NCBI RefSeq assembly: GCF_051488665.1
Contig: NZ_JBPSEG010000002.1
Span: 248,001 to 312,000 of the forward strand
Reading direction: 5' to 3'
DNA: 64,000 bases
Source of the DNA: Melioribacter sp051488665
Lineage (GTDB): Bacteria; Bacteroidota; Ignavibacteria; Ignavibacteriales; Melioribacteraceae
Each line of letters opens with the position of its first letter. Position 1 is the first letter of the stretch. The notes beneath the pieces are model-generated. The model was not told where the DNA came from. It made no database searches and saw nothing but the letters and a program-made list of their open reading frames with translations. This document shows, piece by piece, positions 18,696 through 26,792 of the stretch. The position numbers were made by a program, and so were the translations under genes.

Positions 18696-20192
18696 TCATT
18701 TTATAATAATTGTTTGCAAAGAATTTCCCGGCAGATTGTAATTTATATACTTCCCCGCAATCTCTATCGAGTATGAAACCTCTTTTTCCGTCGGGTTAAA
18801 TAATTCCACTGCAATCGATTTATCCTGGTTGATTGCGGCTGTCGCCATAATATCGGAATTGTTGATATCGAGTTTAATTCTGTGCGCTCCGGGTCTTATA
18901 TATTTACTGAAATGCGACATTACATAATAGAGCGGAGTGTAATAAACTTCGTTTTCTTCCGGTTTGACTATAACGGGCGCTATGCACCAATTCCGGGCAT
19001 GATTCGGTCCTCCTTTATCGTCGAGGACGATATTCCAGTCGATCCATCCTGTAAGCCAACTATTAAGCCCGCCGATAATATCGCGAGCGTACCTGAATAC
19101 AGGAACGTATTTCGGATGAAGGTGTTTTGTTTCGGGCGACGCCCAATCGTAACCCCAATCCGTCGCCTCTTTGCTCCAGTACCACAGGTCGTCTTTCCAA
19201 ACCGGAACTTCCGAGTCGATGCAACCCTCGGTATGCATCAAATGTTTATCGGGGAATTTATTGTGCACCTCGTTCAATGCCTCGGGATACCACGAAATTG
19301 TGCTGCTGTACCAGTGTACCGCAGTTCCCCATACGTATTTTGCCGCATCGGGATCGCCGAGAATTTTTTCCGCCCATTCAACCACTTCGTCTCTGTTCTG
19401 GTCGTAAATCAAAATATTCGCTTCGATTCCTTCTTTTTGAAAAACCGGTCCCAAATGGTTCTTTACAAAATCCGCCATCTGTTCGGGCGTATAAATCATA
19501 CTCTCCCAATTTTCGTCGTTCCCTAAGGGCTCGTTTTCGACGGTCACTCCCCAGATATCGATACCCAAACTGTCATAAGCTTTAATATACTTTACGAAGA
19601 ATTTTGCCCAAACCGGATAGTACTCCGGCTTTAATGAGCCGCCGTTCCAATCGTTATTGTCTTTCATCCACGGCGGAGCCGTCCAGGGCGACGCCAATAG
19701 TTTGAACCCTTCCGCAGAAATTTTCCGGGCATCTTTAATCAGCGGAACCAAATCGTCCAAATCCTCTTTGACGGTAAAATGCTCTAGAGCGGTATCGCCC
19801 GGCACTTCCGCATACGAATAATTTCTCAATGAGAAATCGCAGCTATTAATATGAGTCCTCATAAGCGAATAATCGGCGCCGGATTTTGAGAAATATGCGT
19901 TCAAGACCTCTGTTCTCTTTTCGGGACTGATTTGATTTAGGACATAAGCTGAAGATTCAGTAAACGCGCCTCCGAATCCGATAATCTTTTGATAAAGACT
20001 ATCCAGTTCAAGTTTAATCAGGATATCGGAGTTATACTCCTGAGAGCTTAAATTGAAAAGTCCCTTCTCGGACAGTTTATCGCCAGATTTCGAAGTCTGG
20101 ACTACCACAGCCTCCGAGTAATCATATCCGCTGCGGGCGCACGCCGCTGCAATAACGATTAGCAATAGAAATAATAAATTTGTCCCCTTCAT
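18696..20192 (-). CDS. GH30 family lipoprotein (beta-glucanase/glucosidase type)
   Basis: 498 residues from the ATG at 20190-20192, chosen because GGAGGAAC precedes it and the product then begins with a lipoprotein signal (LLFLLLIVIAAAC, lipidated Cys18). GH30 motifs: GFGGAFTESSA (72-82), SPWTAPPWMKD (168-178), acid/base Glu221 in VTVENEPLG, nucleophile Glu322 in LMHTEGC. The enzyme is expected to be membrane-anchored, probably at the outer membrane, and to hydrolyse beta-glucan side chains or oligosaccharides. It is first in a two-gene unit with the mutarotase-like gene and has its own copy of the AGTAACA direct-repeat site 73 nt upstream. It is only a distant paralogue of the secreted GH30 at 1201-2622. 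Confidence 0.9.
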   Translation of the reverse strand: MKGTNLLFLLLIVIAAACARSGYDYSEAVVVQTSKSGDKLSEKGLFNLSSQEYNSDILIKLELDSLYQKIIGFGGAFTESSAYVLNQISPEKRTEVLNAYFSKSGADYSLMRTHINSCDFSLRNYSYAEVPGDTALEHFTVKEDLDDLVPLIKDARKISAEGFKLLASPWTAPPWMKDNNDWNGGSLKPEYYPVWAKFFVKYIKAYDSLGIDIWGVTVENEPLGNDENWESMIYTPEQMADFVKNHLGPVFQKEGIEANILIYDQNRDEVVEWAEKILGDPDAAKYVWGTAVHWYSSTISWYPEALNEVHNKFPDKHLMHTEGCIDSEVPVWKDDLWYWSKEATDWGYDWASPETKHLHPKYVPVFRYARDIIGGLNSWLTGWIDWNIVLDDKGGPNHARNWCIAPVIVKPEENEVYYTPLYYVMSHFSKYIRPGAHRIKLDINNSDIMATAAINQDKSIAVELFNPTEKEVSYSIEIAGKYINYNLPGNSLQTIIIK

Positions 20193-20263
20193 TGTTCCTC
20201 CGGTAAGATGAATTTTAAAATTCCGGGACAAAATATTTCTATTGCAAGTAATAGTCTTGGATA

Positions 20264-20298
20264 TTAGTAACAAAAGTCAGGACTATAGTAACATTAGA
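20264..20298. promoter_or_regulatory. Putative hybrid-regulator binding site upstream of the GH30 lipoprotein operon
   Basis: AGTAACA (20266-20272), six variable bases, then AGGACTATAGTAACA (20279-20293), identical in layout to the site at 17758-17785. It lies between the GH30 lipoprotein start and the end of the hybrid regulator gene, 73 nt upstream of the GH30 start codon. Of 28 positions, all 22 outside the variable 6-bp block are identical between the two sites. Confidence 0.7.
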
Positions 20299-20313
20299 TT
20301 GAATAAGGCGCGG

Positions 20314-23300
20314 TTAATTATTTTTATTCGACATGTATTCGGAAGGCGATTTGCCGTATTGTTTTTTAAAACAGCGGGCAAAGTATGTCAGGTCGTTAAA
20401 ACCGACGGCAAAGGCAATTTCCGTAATAGTCATTTTTTTCTGTTCGAGCATTTGAGTTGCTTTTTTCAATCTGATATTTCGAATGAACTCGTGCACGGTT
20501 TGATCCGTCAATCCTCTTAATTTCCGGTACAATTGCATTCTGCTCATTCCGATTTCTTTGCTCAGCACGTCGGCGTTGAATTTCTCGTCGGATATATGTT
20601 CCTCTATTATCTTTACAAGGCTTTCGAGAAACTGAGCGTCGATGTCTGTCAAAGGAATTTTCGAATCGCCGTAGATAAATTCTTTGCTGAATTTTTCCTG
20701 CATTTTCTTTCTCGATTCGAGAAGATTAGTAATATAAGCTTCCAGAACGCTTATGTTGAAAGGCTTGGGCAAATATGCGTCGGCTCCCTGATTAATGCTC
20801 TTAATATGGTATTCCTGCGTATTGTAACTTGTTAAAATTATAACGGGAATGTGACTTGTTTTTTTGTCGTTCTTGAGCTTATTGCACAAAGTAATGCCGT
20901 CTAATTTTTTCATTTTTACGTCGCTGATAATAATATCGGGAATAATTTGGAGCGCTTTCTTGTAACCCGTTTCGCCGTCTTCAGCCTCGTGCACGCGATA
21001 TGCGTACTGAAATGAATTCTTGATATATTCTCTGATTTCGTCGTCGTCTTCTACGATCAATAAAACCGGAACGTTGTGGAGTTTGTATTTGGAAAGCGAA
21101 GTTTCATTGTTTTTACTGTTGCCCGGCTCGGCTAAAAATTGACTGCTCGACGATATTTTGAATTTTGCCACGAGCTGATTTTCTTCCAGGTAATGCTCGT
21201 CCAGAGGAATTTGAACTGTAAATTTAGCGCCTTCTCCTTCTTTGCTTTCAACAAAAATGCAACCTTTATAGAGTTTAACCAATTCGGAAACCAGAGCCAG
21301 ACCTATTCCCATGCCATCGTAACGTTTACCTTTATAATCTTCGATGTGATAATAACGTTCGAAAATATGCTCTATTTTATTTTCAGGAATACCGATGCCC
21401 GTATCCTCGACTATAATTTCTATGTAATTGTCCGCTTTGTCGTCGGAGCCGTTTCCTTTGAAAGCGTCCGCATTAATAATATTAACCGAAACGGTAATTC
21501 TGCCGCCGTCGGGAGTAAATTTAAATGCGTTAGAAAGGAGGTTATAAATTACCTTGTCGAATTTATCCGCGTCGAACCAGGCGGTATAGTTATCAACTCC
21601 CGACGAAAAGTGGAAATCAATTTTATGATCGACCGCAATATCGTGGAATGAATAGGCGCTCTCCCGTATGAAATTAATAATGTCTCCTCTCGACAGATAT
21701 AATTTGAGATCGCCCGTGTCAAGTTTATTCAAATCTTTCAATTGATTTGCCATTCGCTGCAGCCGTTTGGCATTTCGATAAATAACCATCAGATTATTCT
21801 TTATTTTATCGCCGACTTCATCGGAAGAGATTATTTTTTCAAGAGGACTTAAAACAAGCGTGAGCGGCGATTGGAGCTCGTGCGATACATTCGTGAAAAA
21901 TTGATTTTTCAGGTGGTCCAGCTCGTACATTTTTTCGAGTTCGATGTGCTCTTTTTTCAAAGCGTTTCTGAGACGTTTACGGCTGATGTAATAATTCGAA
22001 ATAAAATATACTATCACGCTGATCAATATAAATTCGATGAGATAAGCCCACCAGGTTTTATAGAACGGCGGTTCAATTATAATATTCAATACGGCTCCGG
22101 CTTCGTTCCAGATTCCGTCGTTGTTCGACGCTTTCACTTTCAGTCTGTATTCTCCGGGGTCGAGATTTGTGTATGTAGCGGTTCGGACGTTTCCTACATA
22201 GTTCCAATCTTTGTCGAAACCTTCCAGCATATAGGCATATTGATTTTTTTCGGGACTGTTGTAATTCAGTGCGACAAATCCGAAAGATATGACAGAATGC
22301 TTGTATGAAAGTATTAATTCTTTTGTATTGACTATGTTTTCTTTCAACGGAGAGTCTTCTTTGCCGACGGCTACAGGTTTATTGAAAATCTTCAAGTCGG
22401 TAATGTAAACAGGCGGTATTGATTTATTATCGACTAACTTGTCTGGCTCGAAAAGATTGAAACCGTTATTTCCGCCGAATAATATTTCTCCTTTCGAAGT
22501 CATATAACCGGACCGGGCGGTAAATTCGCCGCTTTGAAGTCCGTCGGATACGTCGTAATTTTTAACCGAACCGTCAGACGGATTGAAACGGGTTATTCCT
22601 TTCGTAGTACTAATCCAGAGGATATTATTCTTATCTTCCACAATCGCCATAACTTCGTCGCCCGGCAAGCCGTCGTTGGTAGTATAGTGTTTGAAGCCTC
22701 CTGTTTCCGGTTCGTATTTATTTAATCCGCTTGTTGTGCCAATCCAAAGCGAAGAATCACGCGCTTCGAGTATAAAAGTTACAAATCCTTTTGTAATGCT
22801 TTTGGGATCATCGTTGTTATGCTTGAACAATTTGAATGTTTCTGATTCCGGATCGAACAGTTCTAGTCCGATATCGGTGCCTATCCAGAGCTTGCCTGTA
22901 TGGTCTTTAATAATAGCTCTTAAATCGTTGTCGCTTATTCCCGAATTCTCAGTATTATAGATTTTCACTTTGCCCGTTTCGATATCCATACGCGTTAATC
23001 CGCCCCAGAAAGTACAAAGCCACAGACGTTTTTTTTCATCTTCGACCATCTTGAAAATATTGTCGCTTGCCAGACCGTTACTCTCTTTGGTATAATGAGT
23101 AAAGCGTTCCGACTTGGTATCGAATTTGAACAGACCGTTGCCCCAGGTGCCAATCCACAGATCGCCGTTACTGTCCTCATAAAAAGAAAGCACCACGTCG
23201 ATACTGCCGTCGTTCTTTCGTAGTTTCTTATGAGAAAAGCGATTGGTCTTCCGGTCGAAAATATCGATGCCGTTACCGCCCGTTGCAATCCAGAGGTTTC

Positions 23301-24450
23301 CTTTGTCGTCTTCCCAAAAATAATTTACTATATTATGCCCCAACGAATATTTATCGCCGGGAATATTTTTATAATGATGAAAATACGCTTTCCCTTTTAC
23401 AACGAGATTAATTCCTCCGGCATAAGTTCCCAACCAAACATTGCCGTCTCTATCCTCAAAAATCGAATAGATGGAATTATTATTTAAGCTAAACGGGTCA
23501 ATCGGGTTGGCTTTATAGGTAATAAAAGCATCGTTGACGGGATCGTAAATCGAAAGCCCTTCGTCTTCCGTGCCGATCCATACAAATCCGTTTCTGTCGA
23601 TCATAAGGGAAAAGATTACATTTCCGCTTATGCTGTTTTGATCCGCCGGATTATGAAGATATCTTTTTACCGTGAAAGAATCGTCGCCCCGGAACGAAAG
23701 CTTTAGAAGTCCGTCACCCTGCGTGCCGATCCATACCGCTCCGTCGGAAGATTGCGATATTGCCGTAACCGGCGTATTCGTTAGTTTATTGCCTTTATAA
23801 AAAAGCGGTTTAAAAACCGAATCGCCCGCATTTTTTATATCGATCGATCCGTTCCAGTGTCCTATCCAAAGCCTGCCTTTACTGTCTTCGAATATTTCCC
23901 GCACAAAATTGCTGCTGATTCCGTCGGGGTTATTCGCATCGTAAAAATAATGTTTGAAACGGTTGGTTTTTTCGTCGTATAAATTCAGTCCTCCGTTTCG
24001 CGTTCCGACCCAGAGTCGTTTATTACTATCTTCGAAAATGCTTTCGATCTGATTGTCGCTGATTGAAAAGGGATTATTCCTATCGTGTCTGAAGCGCACA
24101 AAATTGTCGCGTGAACTTACGTATTTATTCAAACCGTCGCTTGTGCCAACCCACAGGTCCCCTCTGTAATCCTGAATAACAGAAGAAATATAATTATGGC
24201 TCAAACTTGAGGAATCGTTTTGCGCATAATGATAAACATGGAAATCATAGCCGTCAAAACGGTTCAGTCCGTTAAACGTGCCCGCCCATATGAATCCTTT
24301 GTTGTCTTGTATAATGCAAGTGACGCTTGCGCGCGATAATCCTTCGTTGGGAGTGAAATGTTCAAAACGCAAACTCCTGTATTGGGCATTAGCCGTTATA
24401 TTTATTACAAGAAGTATTATAAAAAATATTTTGAGCCGGAAATCCGACAT
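20314..24450 (-). CDS. Hybrid two-component system regulator (reg_prop sensor, kinase, receiver, AraC HTH)
   Basis: 1378 residues from the ATG at 24448-24450; a GTG 9 nt earlier is also possible. Order: signal/anchor segment, a long reg_prop propeller with many LWIGT-type repeats, a Y_Y_Y domain (near 715-785), a membrane helix (WAYLIEFILISVIVYFISNY), HisKA with the phospho-His in FTNVSHELQSPL, HATPase with DTGIGIP and GMGIGLAL, a receiver with VEDDDE and the phospho-Asp in IIISDVKM, and a C-terminal AraC/XylS double HTH. Such regulators sense oligosaccharides in the periplasm and activate the adjacent glycan locus. Its position and the two AGTAACA sites nearby fit control of both transcripts of this locus. 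Confidence 0.93.
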   Translation of the reverse strand: MSDFRLKIFFIILLVINITANAQYRSLRFEHFTPNEGLSRASVTCIIQDNKGFIWAGTFNGLNRFDGYDFHVYHYAQNDSSSLSHNYISSVIQDYRGDLWVGTSDGLNKYVSSRDNFVRFRHDRNNPFSISDNQIESIFEDSNKRLWVGTRNGGLNLYDEKTNRFKHYFYDANNPDGISSNFVREIFEDSKGRLWIGHWNGSIDIKNAGDSVFKPLFYKGNKLTNTPVTAISQSSDGAVWIGTQGDGLLKLSFRGDDSFTVKRYLHNPADQNSISGNVIFSLMIDRNGFVWIGTEDEGLSIYDPVNDAFITYKANPIDPFSLNNNSIYSIFEDRDGNVWLGTYAGGINLVVKGKAYFHHYKNIPGDKYSLGHNIVNYFWEDDKGNLWIATGGNGIDIFDRKTNRFSHKKLRKNDGSIDVVLSFYEDSNGDLWIGTWGNGLFKFDTKSERFTHYTKESNGLASDNIFKMVEDEKKRLWLCTFWGGLTRMDIETGKVKIYNTENSGISDNDLRAIIKDHTGKLWIGTDIGLELFDPESETFKLFKHNNDDPKSITKGFVTFILEARDSSLWIGTTSGLNKYEPETGGFKHYTTNDGLPGDEVMAIVEDKNNILWISTTKGITRFNPSDGSVKNYDVSDGLQSGEFTARSGYMTSKGEILFGGNNGFNLFEPDKLVDNKSIPPVYITDLKIFNKPVAVGKEDSPLKENIVNTKELILSYKHSVISFGFVALNYNSPEKNQYAYMLEGFDKDWNYVGNVRTATYTNLDPGEYRLKVKASNNDGIWNEAGAVLNIIIEPPFYKTWWAYLIEFILISVIVYFISNYYISRKRLRNALKKEHIELEKMYELDHLKNQFFTNVSHELQSPLTLVLSPLEKIISSDEVGDKIKNNLMVIYRNAKRLQRMANQLKDLNKLDTGDLKLYLSRGDIINFIRESAYSFHDIAVDHKIDFHFSSGVDNYTAWFDADKFDKVIYNLLSNAFKFTPDGGRITVSVNIINADAFKGNGSDDKADNYIEIIVEDTGIGIPENKIEHIFERYYHIEDYKGKRYDGMGIGLALVSELVKLYKGCIFVESKEGEGAKFTVQIPLDEHYLEENQLVAKFKISSSSQFLAEPGNSKNNETSLSKYKLHNVPVLLIVEDDDEIREYIKNSFQYAYRVHEAEDGETGYKKALQIIPDIIISDVKMKKLDGITLCNKLKNDKKTSHIPVIILTSYNTQEYHIKSINQGADAYLPKPFNISVLEAYITNLLESRKKMQEKFSKEFIYGDSKIPLTDIDAQFLESLVKIIEEHISDEKFNADVLSKEIGMSRMQLYRKLRGLTDQTVHEFIRNIRLKKATQMLEQKKMTITEIAFAVGFNDLTYFARCFKKQYGKSPSEYMSNKNN

Positions 24451-24679
24451 AAATATCACCGTAGAATGTTACTCTTGGAATCCATCTTCCCCCATTTTTC
24501 AAATATTAAGATAATAAATTCCTTACGATTGGGAAATAATATGACAAGCTAATTATAGATGTGGAAGCTATAATTTTGAGCAGCCTGTTTGCCGCACAAC
24601 CAGAACTAATCTTTAGTAATCTGCAAAGCCATATAAAAAAATATTTAGCCGACTCGATAGTGAATTGAGTAATTTTTTT

Positions 24680-24739
24680 GCTGAAGGATTCTGCCATCAG
24701 GCATTCCTTCGGAAGAACCTACGACCCCCTGCTTGTAAG
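24680..24739 (-). repeat. Broken tRNA-Val fragment with T-loop insertion (left outlier copy)
   Basis: Minus-strand 3' half of tRNA-Val(UAC), from the anticodon loop to the end of the acceptor stem, interrupted in the T-loop by a hairpin-forming insert containing TGCCTGATGGCAG. It is nearly identical to the partial copies at 26.85-27.34 kb but lies about 2 kb away, on the other side of the toxin-antitoxin-chaperone genes. The rest of 24451-24814 holds no gene that I can support. Confidence 0.8.
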
Positions 24740-24814
24740 TAAGTCCCTCCGCCCTTTTTCGACTGTTTTCTTAACTTTTTCGCTGTTTTTGCCTCTATTT
24801 TATCTATTTTTTAC

Positions 24815-24838
24815 AAAAAGTGTTATAATAGTGTTATA
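24815..24838. repeat. Left direct repeat of a small mobile island (att-like)
   Basis: AAAAAGTGTTATAA followed by a second GTGTTATA. The same arrangement recurs in the same orientation at 26750-26774, just after a recombinase remnant. The repeat overlaps the stop codon region of the SecB-like gene. It may be an attachment-site duplication bounding the roughly 1.9-kb AT-rich segment. Confidence 0.55.
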
Positions 24839-25277
24839 AAACTATTTCTTTGTTTTGTTTAATAAATTTTTTAGGATCTAAAATTGGTAGGTATATATCT
24901 TCTAAAATTGTACCCCTTGTCTTTTCTGATAATATCCCTCTTGTTGTTGATAAAGAAATACTAATAAGCGTATGCACTAAAATATCAGGAAGTTTGATTT
25001 CTTTATCGTCCGGATTTATAAATTTCTTTAATTCTTCCACTTGATAACTTATTTGTGTTATTAATTCGCACAGTTTATCTTTATCATTTTTCTTAGTTTT
25101 AAGTATTTTTATGAAAGTACTTATATGGATTATATTATTTTTTTCTTCTAATCCTAATCCAATTTTTACATCAAAGTTTATATTTTCTTTAATAATTTTA
25201 TTTAAAGACAAGTCATTCTTTATATAAAATTCAATTAAAGTAATCTTATCTAATCGTAATGCTATTTTTTCTTCCAT
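24834..25277 (-). CDS. SecB-like chaperone of a toxin-antitoxin-chaperone system
   Basis: 147 residues, cytoplasmic. A beta-rich first half (INFDVKIGLGLEE, IIHISTFIKILK) is followed by helices with LISISLSTTRGILSEKTRGT (104-123) and a C-terminal LPILDPKKF (130-138). This corresponds to the late SecB helix with its TRG motif and the LPPVNF-like tail of the SecB fold. In toxin-antitoxin-chaperone systems such a SecB paralogue folds and protects the antitoxin. It starts 3 nt after the XRE antitoxin gene, giving the standard order toxin, antitoxin, chaperone. Base composition is far more AT-rich than in neighbouring chromosomal genes. The family call is from pattern reading, not a search. Confidence 0.7.
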   Translation of the reverse strand: MEEKIALRLDKITLIEFYIKNDLSLNKIIKENINFDVKIGLGLEEKNNIIHISTFIKILKTKKNDKDKLCELITQISYQVEELKKFINPDDKEIKLPDILVHTLISISLSTTRGILSEKTRGTILEDIYLPILDPKKFIKQNKEIVL

Positions 25278-25280
25278 TTA

Positions 25281-25670
25281 TCATGCCACATTAGTGTTAA
25301 TTGATGGTTCCTTAGATATTTTTATTTTTCCCCGATCTTCATAAACATTATGATATATATAAACATCCTTATAATTTATCTGTTCTTGTTCTTCTATATC
25401 ATATTTTGTAAATATCAATCTTTCGCCTAATGCTTCTTCTATCTTAGCTATAGTCTCAAATGTAAAGTTATGACTACCTGATAGCCAGCGACTTACTTCA
25501 GACTCTTTTTTATTCATTCTTTCAGCCAGTTCTCTTTGTGTCATGGCTTTTTTCTTCAAAATATCTTCTATCGATGCAGCAATCCCCATCGAATGATCAA
25601 TAAAATATTTTAAGTTATCTTCAGTTTTTTCTAAGAACTTTTTAACTTCATTCTTAATATTATTATTCAT
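25281..25670 (-). CDS. XRE-family antitoxin / transcriptional repressor
   Basis: 129 residues. A helix-turn-helix of the XRE type occupies about 34-87 (SIEDILKKKAMTQRELAERM, then SEVSRWLSGSHNFTFETIAKIEEALGERL). The extra tail 88-129, with the aromatic stretch YKDVYIYHNVY (100-110), goes beyond what DNA binding needs. In chaperone-dependent systems this is where the chaperone-addiction segment lies, so I infer such a role here. It should neutralise the product of the upstream toxin-like gene (15-nt gap) and repress the operon. AT-rich like its partners. Confidence 0.78.
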   Translation of the reverse strand: MNNNIKNEVKKFLEKTEDNLKYFIDHSMGIAASIEDILKKKAMTQRELAERMNKKESEVSRWLSGSHNFTFETIAKIEEALGERLIFTKYDIEEQEQINYKDVYIYHNVYEDRGKIKISKEPSINTNVA

Positions 25671-25685
25671 TTTATTTCCTATTTT

Positions 25686-26201
25686 TTAATCTATTATTAT
25701 ATTTTTAACCTCTTCAGTATCAAACTCCAAATTCCCTATTAAACCGTCATCTTTAATAAAAATTTCTTTATTTTTTATACGATCATCGATTATTTTATCT
25801 AACTTTATTAAAAAATTACAAATATCATTTAACTCTGGATTTTCAATTAGCTTATGTTTGGACTCATCTTTAATACCTCCCCCACCTATAATTATAGCTA
25901 AATTTGATAATTTAATACAATATAATCTTAATAAAGGTAATTTTTTTTCCTCATCTCTATCGTTTAATATTCTGTAAACCCTGTAATCTGGTGGACTTTC
26001 TCTTTTAAAAGAATTTTCTCTGATCCCAAATTTATTGACCATTTTATGTAATAGAATATCTATGGTTTGAACTCCTGATGGGTTAATATCTCTATATTGG
26101 TAAATAAAATTGTCATATTCGCTGTAGTCATTCTGGTTATATTTGAGAGAATAAATTATTCCCTTCTTTCCTTTTTTTACTATAATTATCGAAAACTTCA
26201 C
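25686..26201 (-). CDS. HigB-like toxin of a type II toxin-antitoxin(-chaperone) module
   Basis: 171 residues. The central part YRVYRILNDRDEEKKLPLLR continuing into LYCIKLSN and IIIGGGGIK (73-111) matches the core of HigB/RelE-like toxins that sit next to XRE antitoxins, in which a basic L-R-L-Y strand is followed by a Gly-rich turn and a Lys. Such proteins cut mRNA at the ribosome. The preceding segment (NKFGIRENSFKRE) resembles the family's helix before the core. It is longer than average and ends in an acidic tail. It is the first gene of the three-gene operon. Activity is inferred; catalytic residues cannot be fixed without alignment. Confidence 0.65.
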   Translation of the reverse strand: MKFSIIIVKKGKKGIIYSLKYNQNDYSEYDNFIYQYRDINPSGVQTIDILLHKMVNKFGIRENSFKRESPPDYRVYRILNDRDEEKKLPLLRLYCIKLSNLAIIIGGGGIKDESKHKLIENPELNDICNFLIKLDKIIDDRIKNKEIFIKDDGLIGNLEFDTEEVKNIIID

Positions 26202-26366
26202 TTATAAGTTAAGGTTTTGGTTTGACATTCGCAAATGTTGATTGGAAATTAATAATAAATTTTTTATCTAAAAAATGTATATCGTAAACTATTTTAAATA
26301 TATTGCCCTTTACCTTCCCAATCCCGGTCTCTCTATCCCGCTTCTTCTTGATATAATTAATTCTAG

Positions 26367-26504
26367 TTATTTTATCTTCGTTTTCTTCGGCGTTATCAAA
26401 TCCGTTATCTTATTGCTCACTGCTCTACCTGTTATTCTGTCTACTAAGCCGAGCCCGGGCATTATATTCAATCCGTAGCTTGTTAATGTTTTGTTATTCC
26501 CCTT
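26367..26504 (-). pseudogene. Unidentified coding remnant
   Basis: A 45-codon open stretch ending at 26367-26369 contains SYGLNIMPGLGLVDRITGRA and SNKITDLITPKKTKI. It reads as protein but has no start codon with a ribosome binding site, and it is cut off by a stop at 26505-26507. Base composition is less AT-rich than in the adjacent toxin gene. I see no other feature in the 26202-26479 gap. Confidence 0.3.
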
Positions 26505-26740
26505 TTATTCCAATTGGAATAATTCCCGTAGGGAAACAGTTCTATTCTTGGTATCAGCGGCTTTACACCCTCAAAAAATCAGACCCACCACTGCAAGCTT
26601 ATTTTATAAACGTATTAAAAATGGATAAATTCACAGTAAAAAAACTATTAGATCATGCAAACATACAAGTAACGGACAAAAACTACGTAGATTTCAACGT
26701 TCAGGTAGCAAAAAAAGCGTTAGATATCCTCACACTGTAA
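26480..26740 (+). pseudogene. C-terminal remnant of a tyrosine recombinase (integrase)
   Basis: The frame of 86 codons ends with FTVKKLLDHANIQVTDKNYV, which fits the end of phage-type tyrosine recombinases: the L-(G/D)-H-x-x-I-x-x-T box followed six residues later by the nucleophilic Tyr (Tyr69 here). The usual Arg-Lys-His-Arg catalytic domain upstream is absent, so the protein cannot be active. The gene points away from the toxin-antitoxin-chaperone operon and stops 9 nt before the right direct repeat, as integrase genes do next to their attachment sites. The first 35 codons may be unrelated read-in. Confidence 0.5.
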
Positions 26741-26749
26741 ACATCACGA

Positions 26750-26774
26750 AAAAAGTGTTATAAAAAGTGTTATA
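26750..26774. repeat. Right direct repeat of the small mobile island (att-like)
   Basis: AAAAAGTGTTATAAAAAGTGTTATA, a near-copy of 24815-24838 in the same orientation (first 14 bases identical, second half offset by one base). It is 9 nt beyond the recombinase remnant and 18 nt before the tRNA-Val repeat array. Confidence 0.55.
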
Positions 26775-26792
26775 CTAATCAGACAACGATTT

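Noticed and set aside
24506..24697. A 63-codon minus-strand frame between the regulator and the TAC genes
   Set aside because: It overlaps the broken tRNA-Val copy, lacks a ribosome binding site and has no protein-like pattern.
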